A stretch of DNA of 64,000 nt from Metaphire vulgaris (GCA_018105865.1 CM030853.1:6518075-6582074); one strand, 5' to 3'; shown: positions 1 to 11,124, counted from the first letter of the stretch. Numbers and translations are program-made. Notes: generated by a model not told the origin, from the sequence alone.

Positions 1-40
1 ATGTAAAGTGGACGGATAATATTATATTCGGGGTTCCCGA

Positions 41-230
41 CAGGGTTTAATCTAGGCCGCTTCCGGAGGGGAAAATTGCTCTTTCCCCCCGAAAATTTCA
101 AATTCACCCGAAAATTTTGGCATACTACATCAACTAACAGCAGCCCCCTAGCAGAATTCCCCCGGCTTTGTCAGTTTCCCCCCGGCTTTGTCAGTTCCCC
201 TCGGAGTCCAGGAGTCTAGATTAAACACTG
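41..230. mobile_element. hAT-like MITE, family 'TTTAATCTAGGC'
   Basis: Short non-coding element with terminal inverted repeats (left CAGGGTTTAATCTAGGC, right GTCTAGATTAAACACTG). The 8-bp flanks GTTCCCGA and GTTCCCGG are an imperfect target duplication, the hAT hallmark. The interior has runs of CCCCC. A second copy lies at 10853-11037. Confidence 0.75.
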
Positions 231-478
231 GTTCCCGGTAGGTCCTAAAGGGGTTAAAATCGGACATGATAGCAACCGAGACTGGTTTTGCCCATCAGTC
301 ATCACGCCAGAGCTGATAATACCCCCTCCACACAACCGAGTTGTTGCATCAGCGTGTTGACGTCATTGAAACAAGCGCTTCGCACAACTGAGGAGGTCTA
401 CTAACGAAAGGAGACAGAATGAAGAAAAAATCAAGAAAGAAACCAAGATTCCATAATAGCAGAACAGAGGCTTTTTAT
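231..478. other. No recognisable feature
   Basis: Unique-looking sequence between a MITE and a pyrimidine-rich tract. I see no exon-like frame, promoter or repeat here. Confidence 0.5.
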
Positions 479-875
479 CTTCCTTCTCCTTTTCGTTTTA
501 TCCTCATTTACCTAATCTCTCCTCATTCTTCTCATCATCCTCTCATACGTCTTCTTTCTCTACTTTTCCTCCTTGATTTCTACTCCTCTCCTCCTCCTTT
601 TCTCCTTCTCCTCCTCCTCATCCTTACTCTCCTCCGCCTTCTACTCCTTTTCTTTTTATACTTCTCATCCTTCTGTTTCTACTTTCATTCCTCCTTTTCC
701 AACTTCTTCTCTTTCTCATCCTTCTTCTCCTCTTCTTCCTGCTTCTACTTTTTCTTTTTCTACTTCTCCTCAGCCTTCTTTATCTACTTCTTTCTTCCTC
801 TTTTTCTTGCTTCTTCCCCTCTCTTCTCAATGTCCGCATTCTCCTTCCTCTTCTCCTCATTCTACTTTTCTAATA
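479..875 (+). repeat. Pyrimidine-rich (TTC/TCC) low-complexity tract
   Basis: About 400 bp of nearly pure C/T on the plus strand, made of degenerate TTC, TCC and CTT units. Long reading frames here give only Ser/Phe/Leu/Pro strings and are not genes. Such polypurine/polypyrimidine DNA can form triplexes, but nothing shows a function. A purine-rich counterpart closes the window at 63676-63960. Confidence 0.85.
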
Positions 876-1053
876 GTTTATTAACTATAATAAGCCTAAG
901 GCTATTTGCACTAAGCTATCAGATGACGACCCATTATATCTTCATGTCGTCTCTCTCTCTGTCTGTCCCATCGTTTCTCCATCTCCGTCAGTTATAGACA
1001 GAGTTGCTGACTTGCTGTGTTTTTAATTAACCGTTCATTCTTTATTCTACAGG

Positions 1054-1230
1054 CAGGGGTGTTTCTAGGATTGTGAATTTGAGAGGGGTTCGACCTCAAA
1101 TTAGGAGGGTGTCCGAAGCTAATTAGTATGCATTTTGTATGCATACCATTGTCACAATACCAACTTTTTTGGAGGAGGTGTCGACCTCAAATTGGGGGGG
1201 GGGGTGTTAGGGAGTGTAAAAATATCCATG
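1054..1230. mobile_element. hAT-like MITE, family 'GGATATTTCTAGG'
   Basis: Left end CAGGGGTGTTTCTAGG, right end GTAAAAATATCCATG, flanked by a perfect 8-bp duplication TCTACAGG. The interior carries GTATGCATTTTGTATGCAT-like and 'GTCGACCTCAAATTGGGG' blocks shared with copies at 6018, 51890, 52468 and 58817. Confidence 0.85.
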
Positions 1231-1258
1231 TCTACAGGGTTTCCAAAGATGTCGATTT

Positions 1259-1283
1259 ACACACACACACACAAACACACACA

Positions 1284-1377
<94 letters not shown>
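1259..1377. repeat. (CA)n followed by (TA)n microsatellite
   Basis: About 70 bp of CA repeat with a few AA interruptions runs directly into about 46 bp of TA repeat. It abuts the right flank of the preceding MITE. Confidence 0.95.
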
Positions 1378-1382
<5 letters not shown>

Positions 1383-1525
1383 CTGTTATGCAAGTATTCG
1401 TATTAATCGTACCTGTTGTTTTTGAGCCTCTTTTTTCAGGCTTCTTCTCTCCATGATGATGCTCAGCAAACTATAAAAAGCAAAGAAGTACACATAATGG
1501 TGCATCATATGTTCACGCTGCCATA

Positions 1526-1943
1526 GGGGGCTGTCCATTAATTACGTCAACAAAATAGGGGCGGTGGGAGGGAGTTTGAAAAGTTTGACAGTTTTTGACA
1601 GGGGAGAGGGTCAAGAGAAGTTGACGTCAGAAATTTCACTTTTTACAAATAATCAAAAAATAGGAAATTAATGGAATACTATTTATTGCAACAAAGAAAA
1701 GCTTGACAAGCAAAACAATAATCATTTTGACACTTGATGAACAAAAATGAAAGAAACGATCATCATCGCACAAAAATAATAACCTTCTAAAAATTTTTTG
1801 GGGCCCCGTCACTGATCTGAGAGGGAGGTCAGAAGTTGTCGACATAATTATAGGGGTGGTGTCACTGAAAGTTGACAGTTGCTGACAAGGGCTGGGGTCA
1901 TAACTTGCCCCAAAATCGTTGAGATAGTTAATGGATAGTCCCT
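1526..1943. mobile_element. MITE of the GGGCTGTCCATAAATKACGTCA family
   Basis: The ends are GGGGGCTGTCCATTAATTACG and its near complement AGTTAATGGATAGTCCC. The interior contains repeated 'TTGACAGTTGCTGACA'-like blocks. Related full copies lie at 14261-14550, 31137-31554 and 40726-43845 (split by a LINE). I cannot assign the superfamily from the ends alone and see no clear target duplication. Confidence 0.6.
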
Positions 1944-2408
1944 AAAATGAACATATAGGAAAACAAGGACTTAGGCACATGGGCGTCAGCAGAAATTTTC
2001 CAGGAGGGTGCAACATTTTATTCACCTGAAAGACAACCAGTTGGTTTTAAATTTGTAAATTATAAGAAAGACATACAGTAAACTAAATGTAAGCCTAATG
2101 CGTTTATTGAGTTCTAAGAGATCATGTCAATCACGTTCAATTTGTTCACGAAATAAAAACGATAATCTTCTAGGTTCTTGTATTATTATAGTTATTAAGC
2201 ATCAATAATAATATAATGTATCAATTGTTTTAAAAAATAAATCTACAATTTCCAGGGGTGCAATTGTACCCTCTCCCGTACCCTGTGCAGTTGTACCCTC
2301 TCCCGACGACCATGCTTACTTACAGCTTTAATTTGAAGAACATAAATAAAGTCTGAGATTAGGGCAACAAAATAATTTGATCTTAGATAAATTTTAAAAT
2401 TCGAATTG

Positions 2409-2409
<1 letters not shown>
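1944..2409. other. AT-rich intergenic; degenerate element
   Basis: AT-rich DNA with no exon-like frame. 1979-2300 contains 'GGGCGTCAGCAG' and 'TTTCCAGGAGGG' blocks similar to 3567-3771, probably an old decayed MITE. Confidence 0.4.
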
Positions 2410-2477
<68 letters not shown>

Positions 2478-2512
2478 CCTGTATATATATATATATATAC
2501 AGGCCTATAGTA
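2410..2512. repeat. (AT)n microsatellite ending in a perfect palindrome
   Basis: (AT)n of about 65 bp, then a perfect inverted repeat at about 2473-2509: ATAGGCCTG, (TA)n, CAGGCCTAT. The sequence could extrude as a cruciform. A second (AT)n lies at 2777-2826. Confidence 0.85.
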
Positions 2513-2773
2513 GTAAATTAAGATATTGTGGAATTTGGAGAGAAAAAATTCACAGATTTTTAGTAGGCTAAGGGTAGTAGGTTATGGTAGTTACGAGGAA
2601 GGTCCAGTATCTGGCCGGGCATTGGTCTCGTCATCGAAGGGTAGGAAAAACGTGTGCCAAGTTTGAGTCTTTAATGACGAAGATCGCGGAAATGCTTTTA
2701 GATGTCAGCATTTCTCTAAGAACCGGTTGGAAAAGCAATTCACACATTGTGCCTACCATACAATTAAAGCCCA

Positions 2774-2829
<56 letters not shown>

Positions 2830-2831
2830 GT

Positions 2832-3340
<509 letters not shown>

Positions 3341-4362
3341 GATACAAGGATACGAATGGAAAAGCGGATGGACAACATCAAAGAAGACACCAAATAACAG
3401 TCAGTAATCGATGGAAAAAGACTAACAACAGGAAAAGATAAATGGAGAAGTTTCTTGTCTAGCTATTGCCTCTAATCAACTGTCAGACATCAACTATAGA
3501 AGATATATTATACTTATGCGTGCCCAACCTCAATATCATCCATGTAAAGTCGTAGATCATTTCAAGGACGCCCACATAAATTTTCCAGGAGGGGCAAAAC
3601 ACAATGGTCAAGGTTACGCCACCTAAATGTTTTCAGGAGGGGTAAAACACATTTTAGCACGATGGTCACGGTTAATATTTTAGCAAGGTTTTCAAATTTC
3701 GATGTGAAATATTGGTATTTGCATTTTACAAGGGGCAAGTGCCCCTCTTGCCCTAATGTGCGGGCGCCCATGGATCAGTTATGGATTAGCTGGTATCAGC
3801 TGGTGTTTTTATGTCTGATATAAGAAGAGGTAGCAGTTCCGTACCTATGGTGTGGCTAAATGTAGGGCAGGTGCCAAAAAACCTCTGCGAGTCTGAGACC
3901 TTGCCCTAATCGGCGTAGGAGGGGCAGAAACTGAGAAAACTGACATTGAACACACCATAGACCAGTTTACAACAGCAAAAGTAAGTAAGAACAGTGCCAC
4001 TGTATATAGTTTTAACTGTGTGTCAATAGAATATTGTGATTTGTTAATTAAAGATTTGTTAACCTGCTGATTTAATTTTCTGACCCTCCTGCCCGCCACG
4101 GGCGCCAAATATCCTACACACGCCCCTGAGACGGGCGTCGGGAAGTCAGCGGGTACAGAGGGTCAAAGCGTTCCCATGGCTTCAAATTACCCTTAAGCCG
4201 TCTCTCTCTTTTAACTTAATGGGCCTACTTCCGCAACTGTCCTTCTGTGTGAACAGCGTTAATCTAATACGGAGGGGAATTCCAGCGCTAGGCGTAGACT
4301 TTCAAAATTACCGCAGCCTACGATGGCGTGTGAAAATGTCCGCAGAAAATTGAGGCAGGGAC
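3341..4362. other. Gene-free; two decayed MITE-like elements
   Basis: 3567-3771 has inverted ends GGACGCCCACATAAA and TGTGCGGGCGCCC, with internal CAGGAGGGG repeats. 3845-4130 has GTGCCAAAAAACC and CACGGGCGCCAAAT-type ends. No exon-like frame is visible in the rest. Confidence 0.45.
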
Positions 4363-4840
4363 CAGGGACGTAGTGACGATGGCGGTATATATATACCCCC
4401 CCCGCAAATCAGTATATATATATATAGGCCTAATTCAGTATATACAATATATATATATATACAATTATACATGTATATAAGCATATATATATTATATATA
4501 AATATATAATATACTGTATTGTATAATATATAATATTATATATATATATGGTTAGTTCAACAATCTGGAGACAAAAGGGAAGGCAGTTTCCTCTTCCAGC
4601 GTTTATCAGTCACACTACAACGCTTCAACGCAATCGCCTTCCGAGGTTCTTTTCCACACCTCGAACCGGACGAGAGTTAGCAGCACACTATTTCTATATG
4701 TCTCCGGACAATTTTTTCATAAGTCCCTCGGGAATGAAGTACCGAGGGCAAAAATATATTTATATATATATTTATATTTATATATAACAATACATACCCC
4801 CAAATTTATACCCTCAATCAAATTCACGGCTACGCTCCTG
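4363..4840. mobile_element. hAT-like MITE, 'GGTATATATACCCC' family, expanded
   Basis: Left end CAGGGACGTAGTGACG with GGTATATATATACCCCC, right end GGCTACGCTCCTG. Unlike its about 190 bp relatives (5339, 9734, 25036, 63237) it is about 480 bp. It carries extra AT-rich sequence and a block (4552-4700) partly shared with 47640-47705. The target duplication is poorly preserved. Confidence 0.55.
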
Positions 4841-4957
4841 GAAGGGGAATGGAGTGGCACAATCGTTGAGGGCAGATTCCAGTAGATTAGTGAAAGAGGA
4901 AAGTAGTAAAATAAATTTTTCTATTTTGATTCGTAGTTCGACTGATGCTATATATGT

Positions 4958-5191
4958 CAGAGATGTCCATGAGTCCATTTTAGAACCCAACCCAACCCAT
5001 CAAATCCCTAACCCAACTCAACCCAACCCATGCCGGTAATAGAGTTATTTGACCCGACCCAACCAAACCCACCATAATACAGTGCAATTTCTTAAAGCAT
5101 GATTTATTTTCTGACCCAACCCAACTCAATCCATCATAAATATGGTGGTCTGACCCAACCCATGTGTTAACCCAACCCATGGCCATCTCTG
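4958..5191. mobile_element. hAT-like MITE with (CCCAA)n interior
   Basis: The ends are CAGAGATGTCCATG and CATGGCCATCTCTG, with perfect 8-bp duplications ATATATGT. The interior consists largely of degenerate CCCAACCCAA units interrupted by a unique AT-rich core. Other copies: 16517-16750 (reverse), 29069-29268 and 35272-35571. Confidence 0.85.
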
Positions 5192-5338
5192 ATATATGTT
5201 CTGCTGGTTCTACCAAAAATTCAGAAGATATGCACAGATCCCTTGCAGCCAGAAACGCAACATCAGCTGCTGACCGTTTATCCCTTTTCCGTTACCTAAA
5301 CGGGCGTAAAAACTGAAGCCGAAATTTTGCGTCCCATC

Positions 5339-5525
5339 CAGGGGCGTAGCGACGGTGGGATATATCGGTATATACCCCCTCCCAAAATCAGTCCACCTTA
5401 AAGTTTTTTATGTGATTTGCATGTGGTTATATGTGGTTTATATGGTTTATGTGGGTTAGAGTTCAGATTTATACCCACCCAAAATATTTATACCCTCCCA
5501 AATAAAATTTCTGGCTACGCCCCTG
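5339..5525. mobile_element. hAT-like MITE, 'TATATCGGTATATA' family
   Basis: Left end CAGGGGCGTAGCGACGG, right end TGGCTACGCCCCTG, with perfect 8-bp duplication GTCCCATC. The interior has TATATCGGTATATACCCC near the left and ATTTATACCC near the right end. No coding capacity. Confidence 0.9.
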
Positions 5526-5611
5526 GTCCCATCCTCGAGATATCGCGAGAAGCGCTCTTAGAATAACGGCCGACATCTCTAATAAAGAAATAGTTTGTTT
5601 CAGCTGCTTGT

Positions 5612-5920
5612 CCACTCGGCGTTGTGCCACCGGTTTCCGGTCAGAACACCGAAGCTAAGCAACGTCGAGCGCGGTTAGTACTTGGATGGGTGACCATCCT
5701 GGGGTCGATTCGTAGTGCCGGCGGCCAACCAAGCGCTTCATCGCTTAGGCGTCGATAAATTGGTAACAGCGTTAAGCTGCGGAGGTAAAACGTGGGTCTA
5801 TAGAAAGCAAGTTGTACCCTGTTCTAGATTAATGGCTTAAGTCACTCGAGTCGCTGCTTGCAAACCTTGCATTTAGTAGTAACGGAGATCAGCTCCGGAC
5901 CCTACGAGACTGGAGTTTCG
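5612..5920 (+). mobile_element. 5S rRNA-derived SINE, uninterrupted copy
   Basis: The 5S-like head (GAAGCTAAGCAACGTCG, GGTTAGTACTTGGATGGGTG, ACCATCC) is followed by the shared body and the tail block CGGAGATCAGCTCCGG. This is the best plus-strand reference copy. Pol III transcription from the internal 5S promoter is expected for this SINE class. The tail ends near a TCTTGGTCTTGGTCT repeat. Confidence 0.85.
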
Positions 5921-6017
5921 TTCTCGAAACTCAGTTTTCAAAAGTATCGTTCTCGGTCTTGAGACAGACACAAGAGTCTTGGTCTTGGTCTGGGTCTTGA
6001 TACAATTAAGTCTTGAC

Positions 6018-6197
6018 CAGGGATATTTTTGCACCCCCTAACACCCCTCCTAAAACCCCCAATTCTGAGACCGACACTCCCAACACCCCCTCCCAATCTG
6101 AGAGCCGGATGAACTTTTTTTGATTGTCAGACATTTTCGGTAGGGCACCCCAGAAAATACCAACACCCCCAAATTGATAATCCTAGAAATAACCCTG
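6018..6197. mobile_element. hAT-like MITE, family 'GGATATTTCTAGG'
   Basis: The ends are CAGGGATATTTTTGC and CCTAGAAATAACCCTG, with perfect 8-bp duplication GTCTTGAC. The interior is rich in ACACCCCC. Confidence 0.88.
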
Positions 6198-6342
6198 GTC
6201 TTGACTACAAGTCTGACCTGATCATCTACGGTGTACCTACTTACACAATTAACGACACGACCAGGACTGCCGCAGCCACCCCTCCGGCAACGTAATACGC
6301 ATAGGCAATCTTCCAGACCGACACTACAACCACCACAGCACA

Positions 6343-6345
6343 TGC

Positions 6346-6409
<64 letters not shown>
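6343..6409. repeat. (TTA)n microsatellite, SINE tail
   Basis: About 67 bp of TTA repeat. On the minus strand it lies downstream of the tRNA-like head at 6499-6578, so it is probably that SINE's tail. Confidence 0.8.
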
Positions 6410-6498
6410 ATGGTTGTTAACGCACGTTAAGTCTTTCACAAAGTGAAGAATCTTAAGTGCAAAGCAATTAAAAGGTTAACAACTTTTCCAAGGTCGTT

Positions 6499-6578
6499 GC
6501 GCAGTGGCTAGGGTCAGATTCAAACCCGCTACCCTCCGGTTGCGTGGCAAGAATCCTACCGCTACTCCACCGCGCCCC
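6499..6578 (-). mobile_element. tRNA-Gly-like SINE head or tRNA pseudogene
   Basis: The minus strand shows GCGCGGTGGAGTAGCGGTAGG (A box), ATTCTTGCCACG (anticodon-arm region with GCC) and GGGTTTGAATCTG (B box), which resembles tRNA-Gly. Pairing is imperfect. It runs downstream into unrelated sequence and (TAA)n, which favours a SINE head over a working tRNA. Confidence 0.55.
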
Positions 6579-7179
6579 CGGTGTTATGTCGCAGTTCTTG
6601 TCTCGATGCTGAGTTCCAGCATTGGCAGATTGCTCGAATTGCTAGAGGCGTCTTGATTTAGTGCCAGCTGCTGACTTTCGTAGATGTCTGTATGTACATG
6701 TATGTATGTCTGTATGTACATTTGCACAAATCAGAACATACACAGATGTCGGTTGGCTATGTTCACTTCCATTCATCTTGACATGAAATTAGTCTTCTAA
6801 TATTTTGGTTTTCGAGTTTTCGAAGCTTCTTGCTGATATTTTTGGGTATTCATTGATATAATTTTTCTTCAAAAAATATCAATTTAGATGCAAGTTCTTT
6901 CACCGATTGCAAAAGTTGCGACGATTGTTCTATCGGCGGGGCCGGGGGGTTGAACCACTAGGTGGTCGAGGCTGGCCCCGGGGAAGGTTGAAAATTTTGG
7001 CGTCTGGCTGCCCGGGATCACTGACTGGAGGTCAAGAATTTTTGGGTGGAAGTTATCCGATCTCGCTGCTTTTAAAAAATAAACCGAAAATTTGCTAACA
7101 CCATTTTAAAATTACTATTGCACCCTAACAGTACCTAGTACGACAATCCACTTAAACCAATTCTTAATTACAACGACGA
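6579..7179. other. No gene seen
   Basis: 6680-6725 holds a short degenerate TGTATGTACATG repeat. 6925-7060 resembles a G-rich decayed MITE ('GGGGCCGGGGGGTTG', 'GGATCACTGACTGG'). No exon-like frame was found. Confidence 0.4.
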
Positions 7180-7419
7180 CAATGATAATGATGATGACGG
7201 CGACGGCGATGATGACGACGACGATGACAACGACGGCGATTTGTGAAGACGACAATTACGGCGCCGACGACGACGACGACGATGATGATGACCAAATCTG
7301 ATCTAATCTCAAACTTCTATAGCGCCACTTCATAATGCGCAGACACATTCGTCGACACAGCACACCAAATCAAAACCATTCAAGATCCAAGCCAAATCCA
7401 AATCCAAATCCAAATGATA

Positions 7420-7494
<75 letters not shown>

Positions 7495-7670
7495 CTGATG
7501 ACGACGACGAAGACTAAGACGATGATGACAAAGACGAATACTAATACGAAGAAGATGATGATGATGATGAGGAGGATGATGATGGTGACGATGCTGGTGA
7601 AGAAAACGATGACGAAAACGAAGACGTTGATGATGACGACGACGACGACGATAATGCTTGTGATGATTTG
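7180..7670. repeat. GAC/GAT triplet repeats and SINE/LINE 3' tail
   Basis: Degenerate GAC and GAT triplets at 7180-7300, then a minus-strand retroelement 3' end (GCATTATGAAGTGGCGCTAT on the minus strand, 7320-7345). A pure (GAT)n lies at 7416-7493, followed by more GAC/GAA/GAT triplets. Frames across it give only Asp or Met strings. Confidence 0.85.
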
Positions 7671-7737
7671 ACTTGTCTATTGTTGGTTCTGTAGAATCTG
7701 CCTGTTAACTGTGGTCGGGAGTTTTGCGAGTTTTTAC

Positions 7738-7926
7738 CGCTGCAACCGGCGACGTCGTCCGTAGAGTTGCCCTTCGTCGTCCCCTGGAGGGGACAGTGGA
7801 CGCACTGGTCCATCGCGAACTTGTCCTGGTAGTGGTCGCGGTTGCACTGGACGCACCGGCTGACCCTTTGCTCCGGAAGGGTGAACTGATACGTGAACTT
7901 CATGTAGGAACCGGGAAAGCAGGGCA
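7738..7926 (-). CDS. Exon: ephrin-receptor-like (GCC2/GCC3) cysteine module
   Basis: A 189-bp exon encoding 63 residues with six cysteines in the pattern CFPGSY, CVQC, HYQD, CVHCPLQGTT, VAGC. This is the GCC2_GCC3 / ephrin-receptor-like fold found in secreted and membrane-attached animal proteins. Acceptor TATACAG and donor GCG|GTAAAA put both ends in phase 1, as is typical of mobile extracellular modules. The upstream exon at 9493-9646 ends in phase 1 and joins to give a continuous CLPCFPGSY. It is the last exon I can see of the minus-strand gene that starts at 17230; no stop codon is reached, so 3' exons should lie outside the window or be unrecognised. The module call is firm, the splice positions are inferred. 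Confidence 0.75.
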
Positions 7927-7987
7927 CTGTATACATCGCGCACCGACAGCAAGACTATAATGTCGATGAATGAATGGATTGGTGAAA

Positions 7988-8166
<179 letters not shown>

Positions 8167-8248
8167 TTTTGACCGTTAGAGGGCGGTCGGGTTTTATTAT
8201 TCTGGTTGCACGGATGGATTTGGAGCACCATCGATTGATACCCTTGGA

Positions 8249-8545
8249 CAGTGCTTTTTTCAGTGGAAACGCACAGGAACGGCGTTCTCACACCTTTTCT
8301 GCCAGATTAGTTTATAACGATACGCAATAATGCGTGTTTTTTACTTACAATCGGTTCTTTTTTCAGTGGGAACGCACGGAATAACGTAAATTACAGCTTA
8401 AAAACAACGAACTACATTGTATAATGTATATACATAAATATCCAAGTACTGTTATTCTACTAATTTCTACGGTACGCTTCTTACTTCTTACGACAAAACA
8501 GATGTGAACTGAGTTCCCAAACCTTTTTTCATAGAAAAAGCACTG
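8249..8545. mobile_element. Putative hAT-like MITE
   Basis: Inverted ends CAGTGCTTTTTTC and GAAAAAGCACTG, with 8-bp flanks CCCTTGGA and CCCTTATT (6 of 8 match). Internal GGAACGCACGGAA-type duplications. Single copy in the window. Confidence 0.5.
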
Positions 8546-8757
8546 CCCTTATTATTAAAGAATAGCAGGACTGGTGCTATAAAAGTGTATAATTATTTAG
8601 GTCAAAGCGTTATTACCAGTTATGATACCCGGCTACTGACCGCTGACGTCCAACAAGTTTCACCCATTCAGATATTTTAACTAAGACTTACTAAGTGTGT
8701 TTTCATTAAATAGGCATTGATAGCTACTTACTGTAACTGTAAGTTCAGCGTTATTGC

Positions 8758-8928
8758 GTACACTATAACTTCGTTATAACGGACTCGGTTATAACGTATA
8801 CGCGGTTATAAAGTACCGCAATGTATACGGTCCCCGTGTGATGCGCTACTGTAATGGATGGTATTGGATACCTCAGATATAGTGTACTCAATTCTACGCT
8901 AAGTACTTCATAACGTGGTTCTACTGTA
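8758..8928. mobile_element. pogo/Tc1-like MITE with TA target site
   Basis: The ends resemble ACTTCGTTATAACG and its complement near GGTTCTACTGTA, with TA at both borders. It is more decayed than its relative at 28356-28540. Confidence 0.65.
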
Positions 8929-8978
8929 CTATGCTGCGCGCGTTAAGTCAGTGTATACTCGCGTCTAAGCAAAGTATG

Positions 8979-9471
8979 TAGTGGCGGTTCCACGTGGGGG
9001 ATGCAGGGCCATATTAAGGCGGGGGCCGAGGGAGCTGAAGCCTCAGGCCCACCATAAAAATAGGCCCACCGTTTTTCAGGCGACGACCTTTTGTGAAGGC
9101 GGCGGGAAATTTTACAAAGGGCAATTTACAAATTATGGAAGCGACGACCTTTTTCACTTCTCAGCCCCAGGCCCACTCGGACCTTTATCCGGCCCTGGGG
9201 GGATGAGTGGGGATCCATCCCCCACCGGACTTCCGGACTTTTTTCGCTTGTGAAACCCATTTTGGGGGTAAAAGTCTAGTAAAACTACGGGAAAAACTGC
9301 GGATGGCGTTTTTGCTTGTCAACTTATTTTTCGGGATATGGAGAAATATTATCTTTTGTCGGCCTTTTTCTGGGCAAAGTTTATTGATTTTCCCTTCTTC
9401 TTTCATCGCCCCGATCAACTTCCTATGAATTCATTCCATCCCCCCACCAAGAAATCCTGGATCCGCCACTG
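8979..9471. mobile_element. hAT-like element hosting a second hAT MITE
   Basis: The ends are TAGTGGCGGTTCCACG and TGGATCCGCCACTG, with perfect 8-bp duplication AAAGTATG. The interior resembles 44104-44416. A second element (9004-9197) sits inside with its own duplication, so this host is the older insertion. It lies immediately downstream (minus strand) of an exon donor at 9492. Confidence 0.88.
9004..9197. mobile_element. Nested hAT-like MITE, 'CAGGGCCGGATTAAGG' family
   Basis: Left end CAGGGCCATATTAAGG, right end TATCCGGCCCTG, with perfect 8-bp duplication GGGGGATG created inside the host element. Relatives: 23681-23881 and 59889-60149. Confidence 0.88.
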
Positions 9472-9492
9472 AAAGTATGCGTAGTCTCTCAC

Positions 9493-9646
9493 AACAGACG
9501 ATGAAGTGGAGCGTCTCGTATCCGCCGTAGCAGATGGTTCTAATGTGTCGATTGACGAGTTCGTCTTTCTCAAAGATGTAACCTTCGAAAAGACGACCTT
9601 TAACCCTATCCTCTCTGTCAGTCAAACGCTTCAACAGATCATCTCC
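9493..9646 (-). CDS. Exon of the Ig / ephrin-receptor-like protein gene
   Basis: A 154-bp open exon (51 codons plus one base) bounded by acceptor TTTAAAAACAG and donor TGTT|GTGAGA. It enters in phase 0 and leaves in phase 1. The residues include GDDLLKRLTDRED, FEGYIFEKDELV and YGGYETLHFIVC, a mix of charged and beta-like segments typical of a folded extracellular domain. I do not recognise the domain. It joins the 11125-11253 exon upstream and the cysteine module downstream without a frame break. A hAT element has inserted only about 20 bp past the donor, apparently without harming the splice site. Confidence 0.65.
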
Positions 9647-9733
9647 CTGTTTTTAAAAAAAACATAGGTTCTATTAAACTGCAGCGCCGACCAACTAAGA
9701 CGAGTCTTGTGCAAATTAACGCGAGGTTAGTGC

Positions 9734-9904
9734 CAGGGGCGTAGCGACGAGAGGCATATCGGTATATCGGTATATATACCCCCACCAAAATCAGGCAACC
9801 TTAAAGTTTTTAATGTGTTTTTTAAAAGATTTTCAACGTTTTAAAAAGATTTTTACCCCCAAATCACATTATAGCCCCAAATCAAATTCCTGGCTACGCC
9901 CCTG
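9734..9904. mobile_element. hAT-like MITE, 'TATATCGGTATATA' family
   Basis: The ends are CAGGGGCGTAGCGACG and TGGCTACGCCCCTG, with flanks GTTAGTGC and GTTAGTGA. Confidence 0.88.
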
Positions 9905-10320
9905 GTTAGTGATGTTAAATGCCAAAATTGGCAAATTTGCCTTATAAATATAACCGAGGACAGAGATGGCAATGGATGACCTCAAAATGACCCTGTGACC
10001 CATCGAACACTCGACTCATGACTCACGTGACCTCTGACCCATGGATAATTGACAGTTAAATATCTAGGTTTTAATGCTATCTTTTTTCAAGGGACCGTTA
10101 AGCATTGTCGAACTTAATTTTTTAGTATCGATTGAACATAAAAATACGCGACTACAGTAATACCTGAAACAATAATATAAAACATATACCAAACCAATAA
10201 GAAACTGCCATTGATCAACGACACATGTGACCCATCGAATATTGATGACCCATTTGACCCAAGACCTGACCTATGACCAATAGAAACCTACAACTTAGTA
10301 CAAGCACCGATGATGCTATG

Positions 10321-10497
10321 CAGGGTACGATTTGCGACCTGGAGCAGTGGGAGCCGTGCAGCACGAACCTATAGCGGGGGTTTGGGGGCTTTCCCCAGTG
10401 GGATCCTTGGCTGGGTTGTCAGTAGCCACCTCTGTGGGAGGATGTAGTTGGGCAGTGGGGAGGAAATCCCCCTCTTTCCCCTACAAATCGCGCCCTG
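10321..10497. mobile_element. hAT-like MITE, 'CAGGGTACGATTTG' type
   Basis: The ends are CAGGGTACGATTTGCG and CAAATCGCGCCCTG, with perfect 8-bp duplication ATGCTATG. G-rich interior, single copy. Confidence 0.85.
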
Positions 10498-10539
10498 ATG
10501 CTATGAATCATGAAATGGGTCGTCGATGATATATTAGAC

Positions 10540-11112
10540 CAGTGGTTCTTAACCAGAGGCACTCGAACCCCTTGCGGGTACTTGAAGGACGCTGTGGGGT
10601 ACGAAATAAAGTGCTTTATAAATAAAATAAAGTGGAAATAAAGTCGAAATAAAGTGCTTTAGAGAATAACTACAATCTACTCTGTGCATTGTACAAATAC
10701 TGTACACACTTGTGTACTAAATTAGAGAGTCTAAAGGAATAAAATTCCACTTTCTGGCATGTGCACAATCTATGACAGATGTATGTTGCTGTTTATAATT
10801 TTTTCATTTTTTTGCAGAGCATAAACTTTTGTCCTGAGATAAGGTATGCTGGTAGGGTTTAATCTAGGCCATTTGGGGGGATTGCCCTTTCCCCCGGAAA
10901 TTTCAAATTCCTCCCGGAAATGTTGGCATACTACATCGACTAACAGGAGCCCCCTAGCAGAATTCCCCCCAGCTTTGTCAGTTCCCCCCGGTTTTTCCAG
11001 TTTCCCCCCGTAGTCCAGGAGTCTAGATTAAACACTGTATGCTGGTAGGGGGTACTTTTTTCTAGTATACTTGTTTCAGGGGTACGTATTAATAAAAAGG
11101 TTAAGAACCATT
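10540..11112. mobile_element. hAT-like element (CAGTGGTTCTTAA ends) hosting a MITE
   Basis: Left end CAGTGGTTCTTAACC resembles Charlie-type hAT termini; right end GGTTAAGAACCATT. Flanks are TATTAGAC and TACTAGAC. It contains the MITE 10853-11037. Its right flank is 5 bp from the putative donor of the exon at 11125-11253. Confidence 0.8.
10853..11037. mobile_element. Nested hAT-like MITE, family 'TTTAATCTAGGC'
   Basis: The ends are TAGGGTTTAATCTAGGC and GTCTAGATTAAACACTG, with perfect duplication TATGCTGG inside the older host. Same family as 41-230. Confidence 0.88.
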
Positions 11113-11124
11113 TACTAGACTGAC

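Noticed and set aside
419..997. 192-codon frame
   Set aside because: Lies in a pyrimidine-rich tract and gives a Ser/Phe/Leu string.
2584..2766. Plus or minus strand exon beside the (AT)n
   Set aside because: Open on both strands but no supporting splice sites or recognisable domain.
4958..5191. Interstitial telomere
   Set aside because: CCCAA units are degenerate, bounded by hAT-type ends and 8-bp duplications, and present at four loci.
7414..7671. Poly-Asp / poly-Met coding frames
   Set aside because: Simple GAT/GAC repeats without splice or start context.
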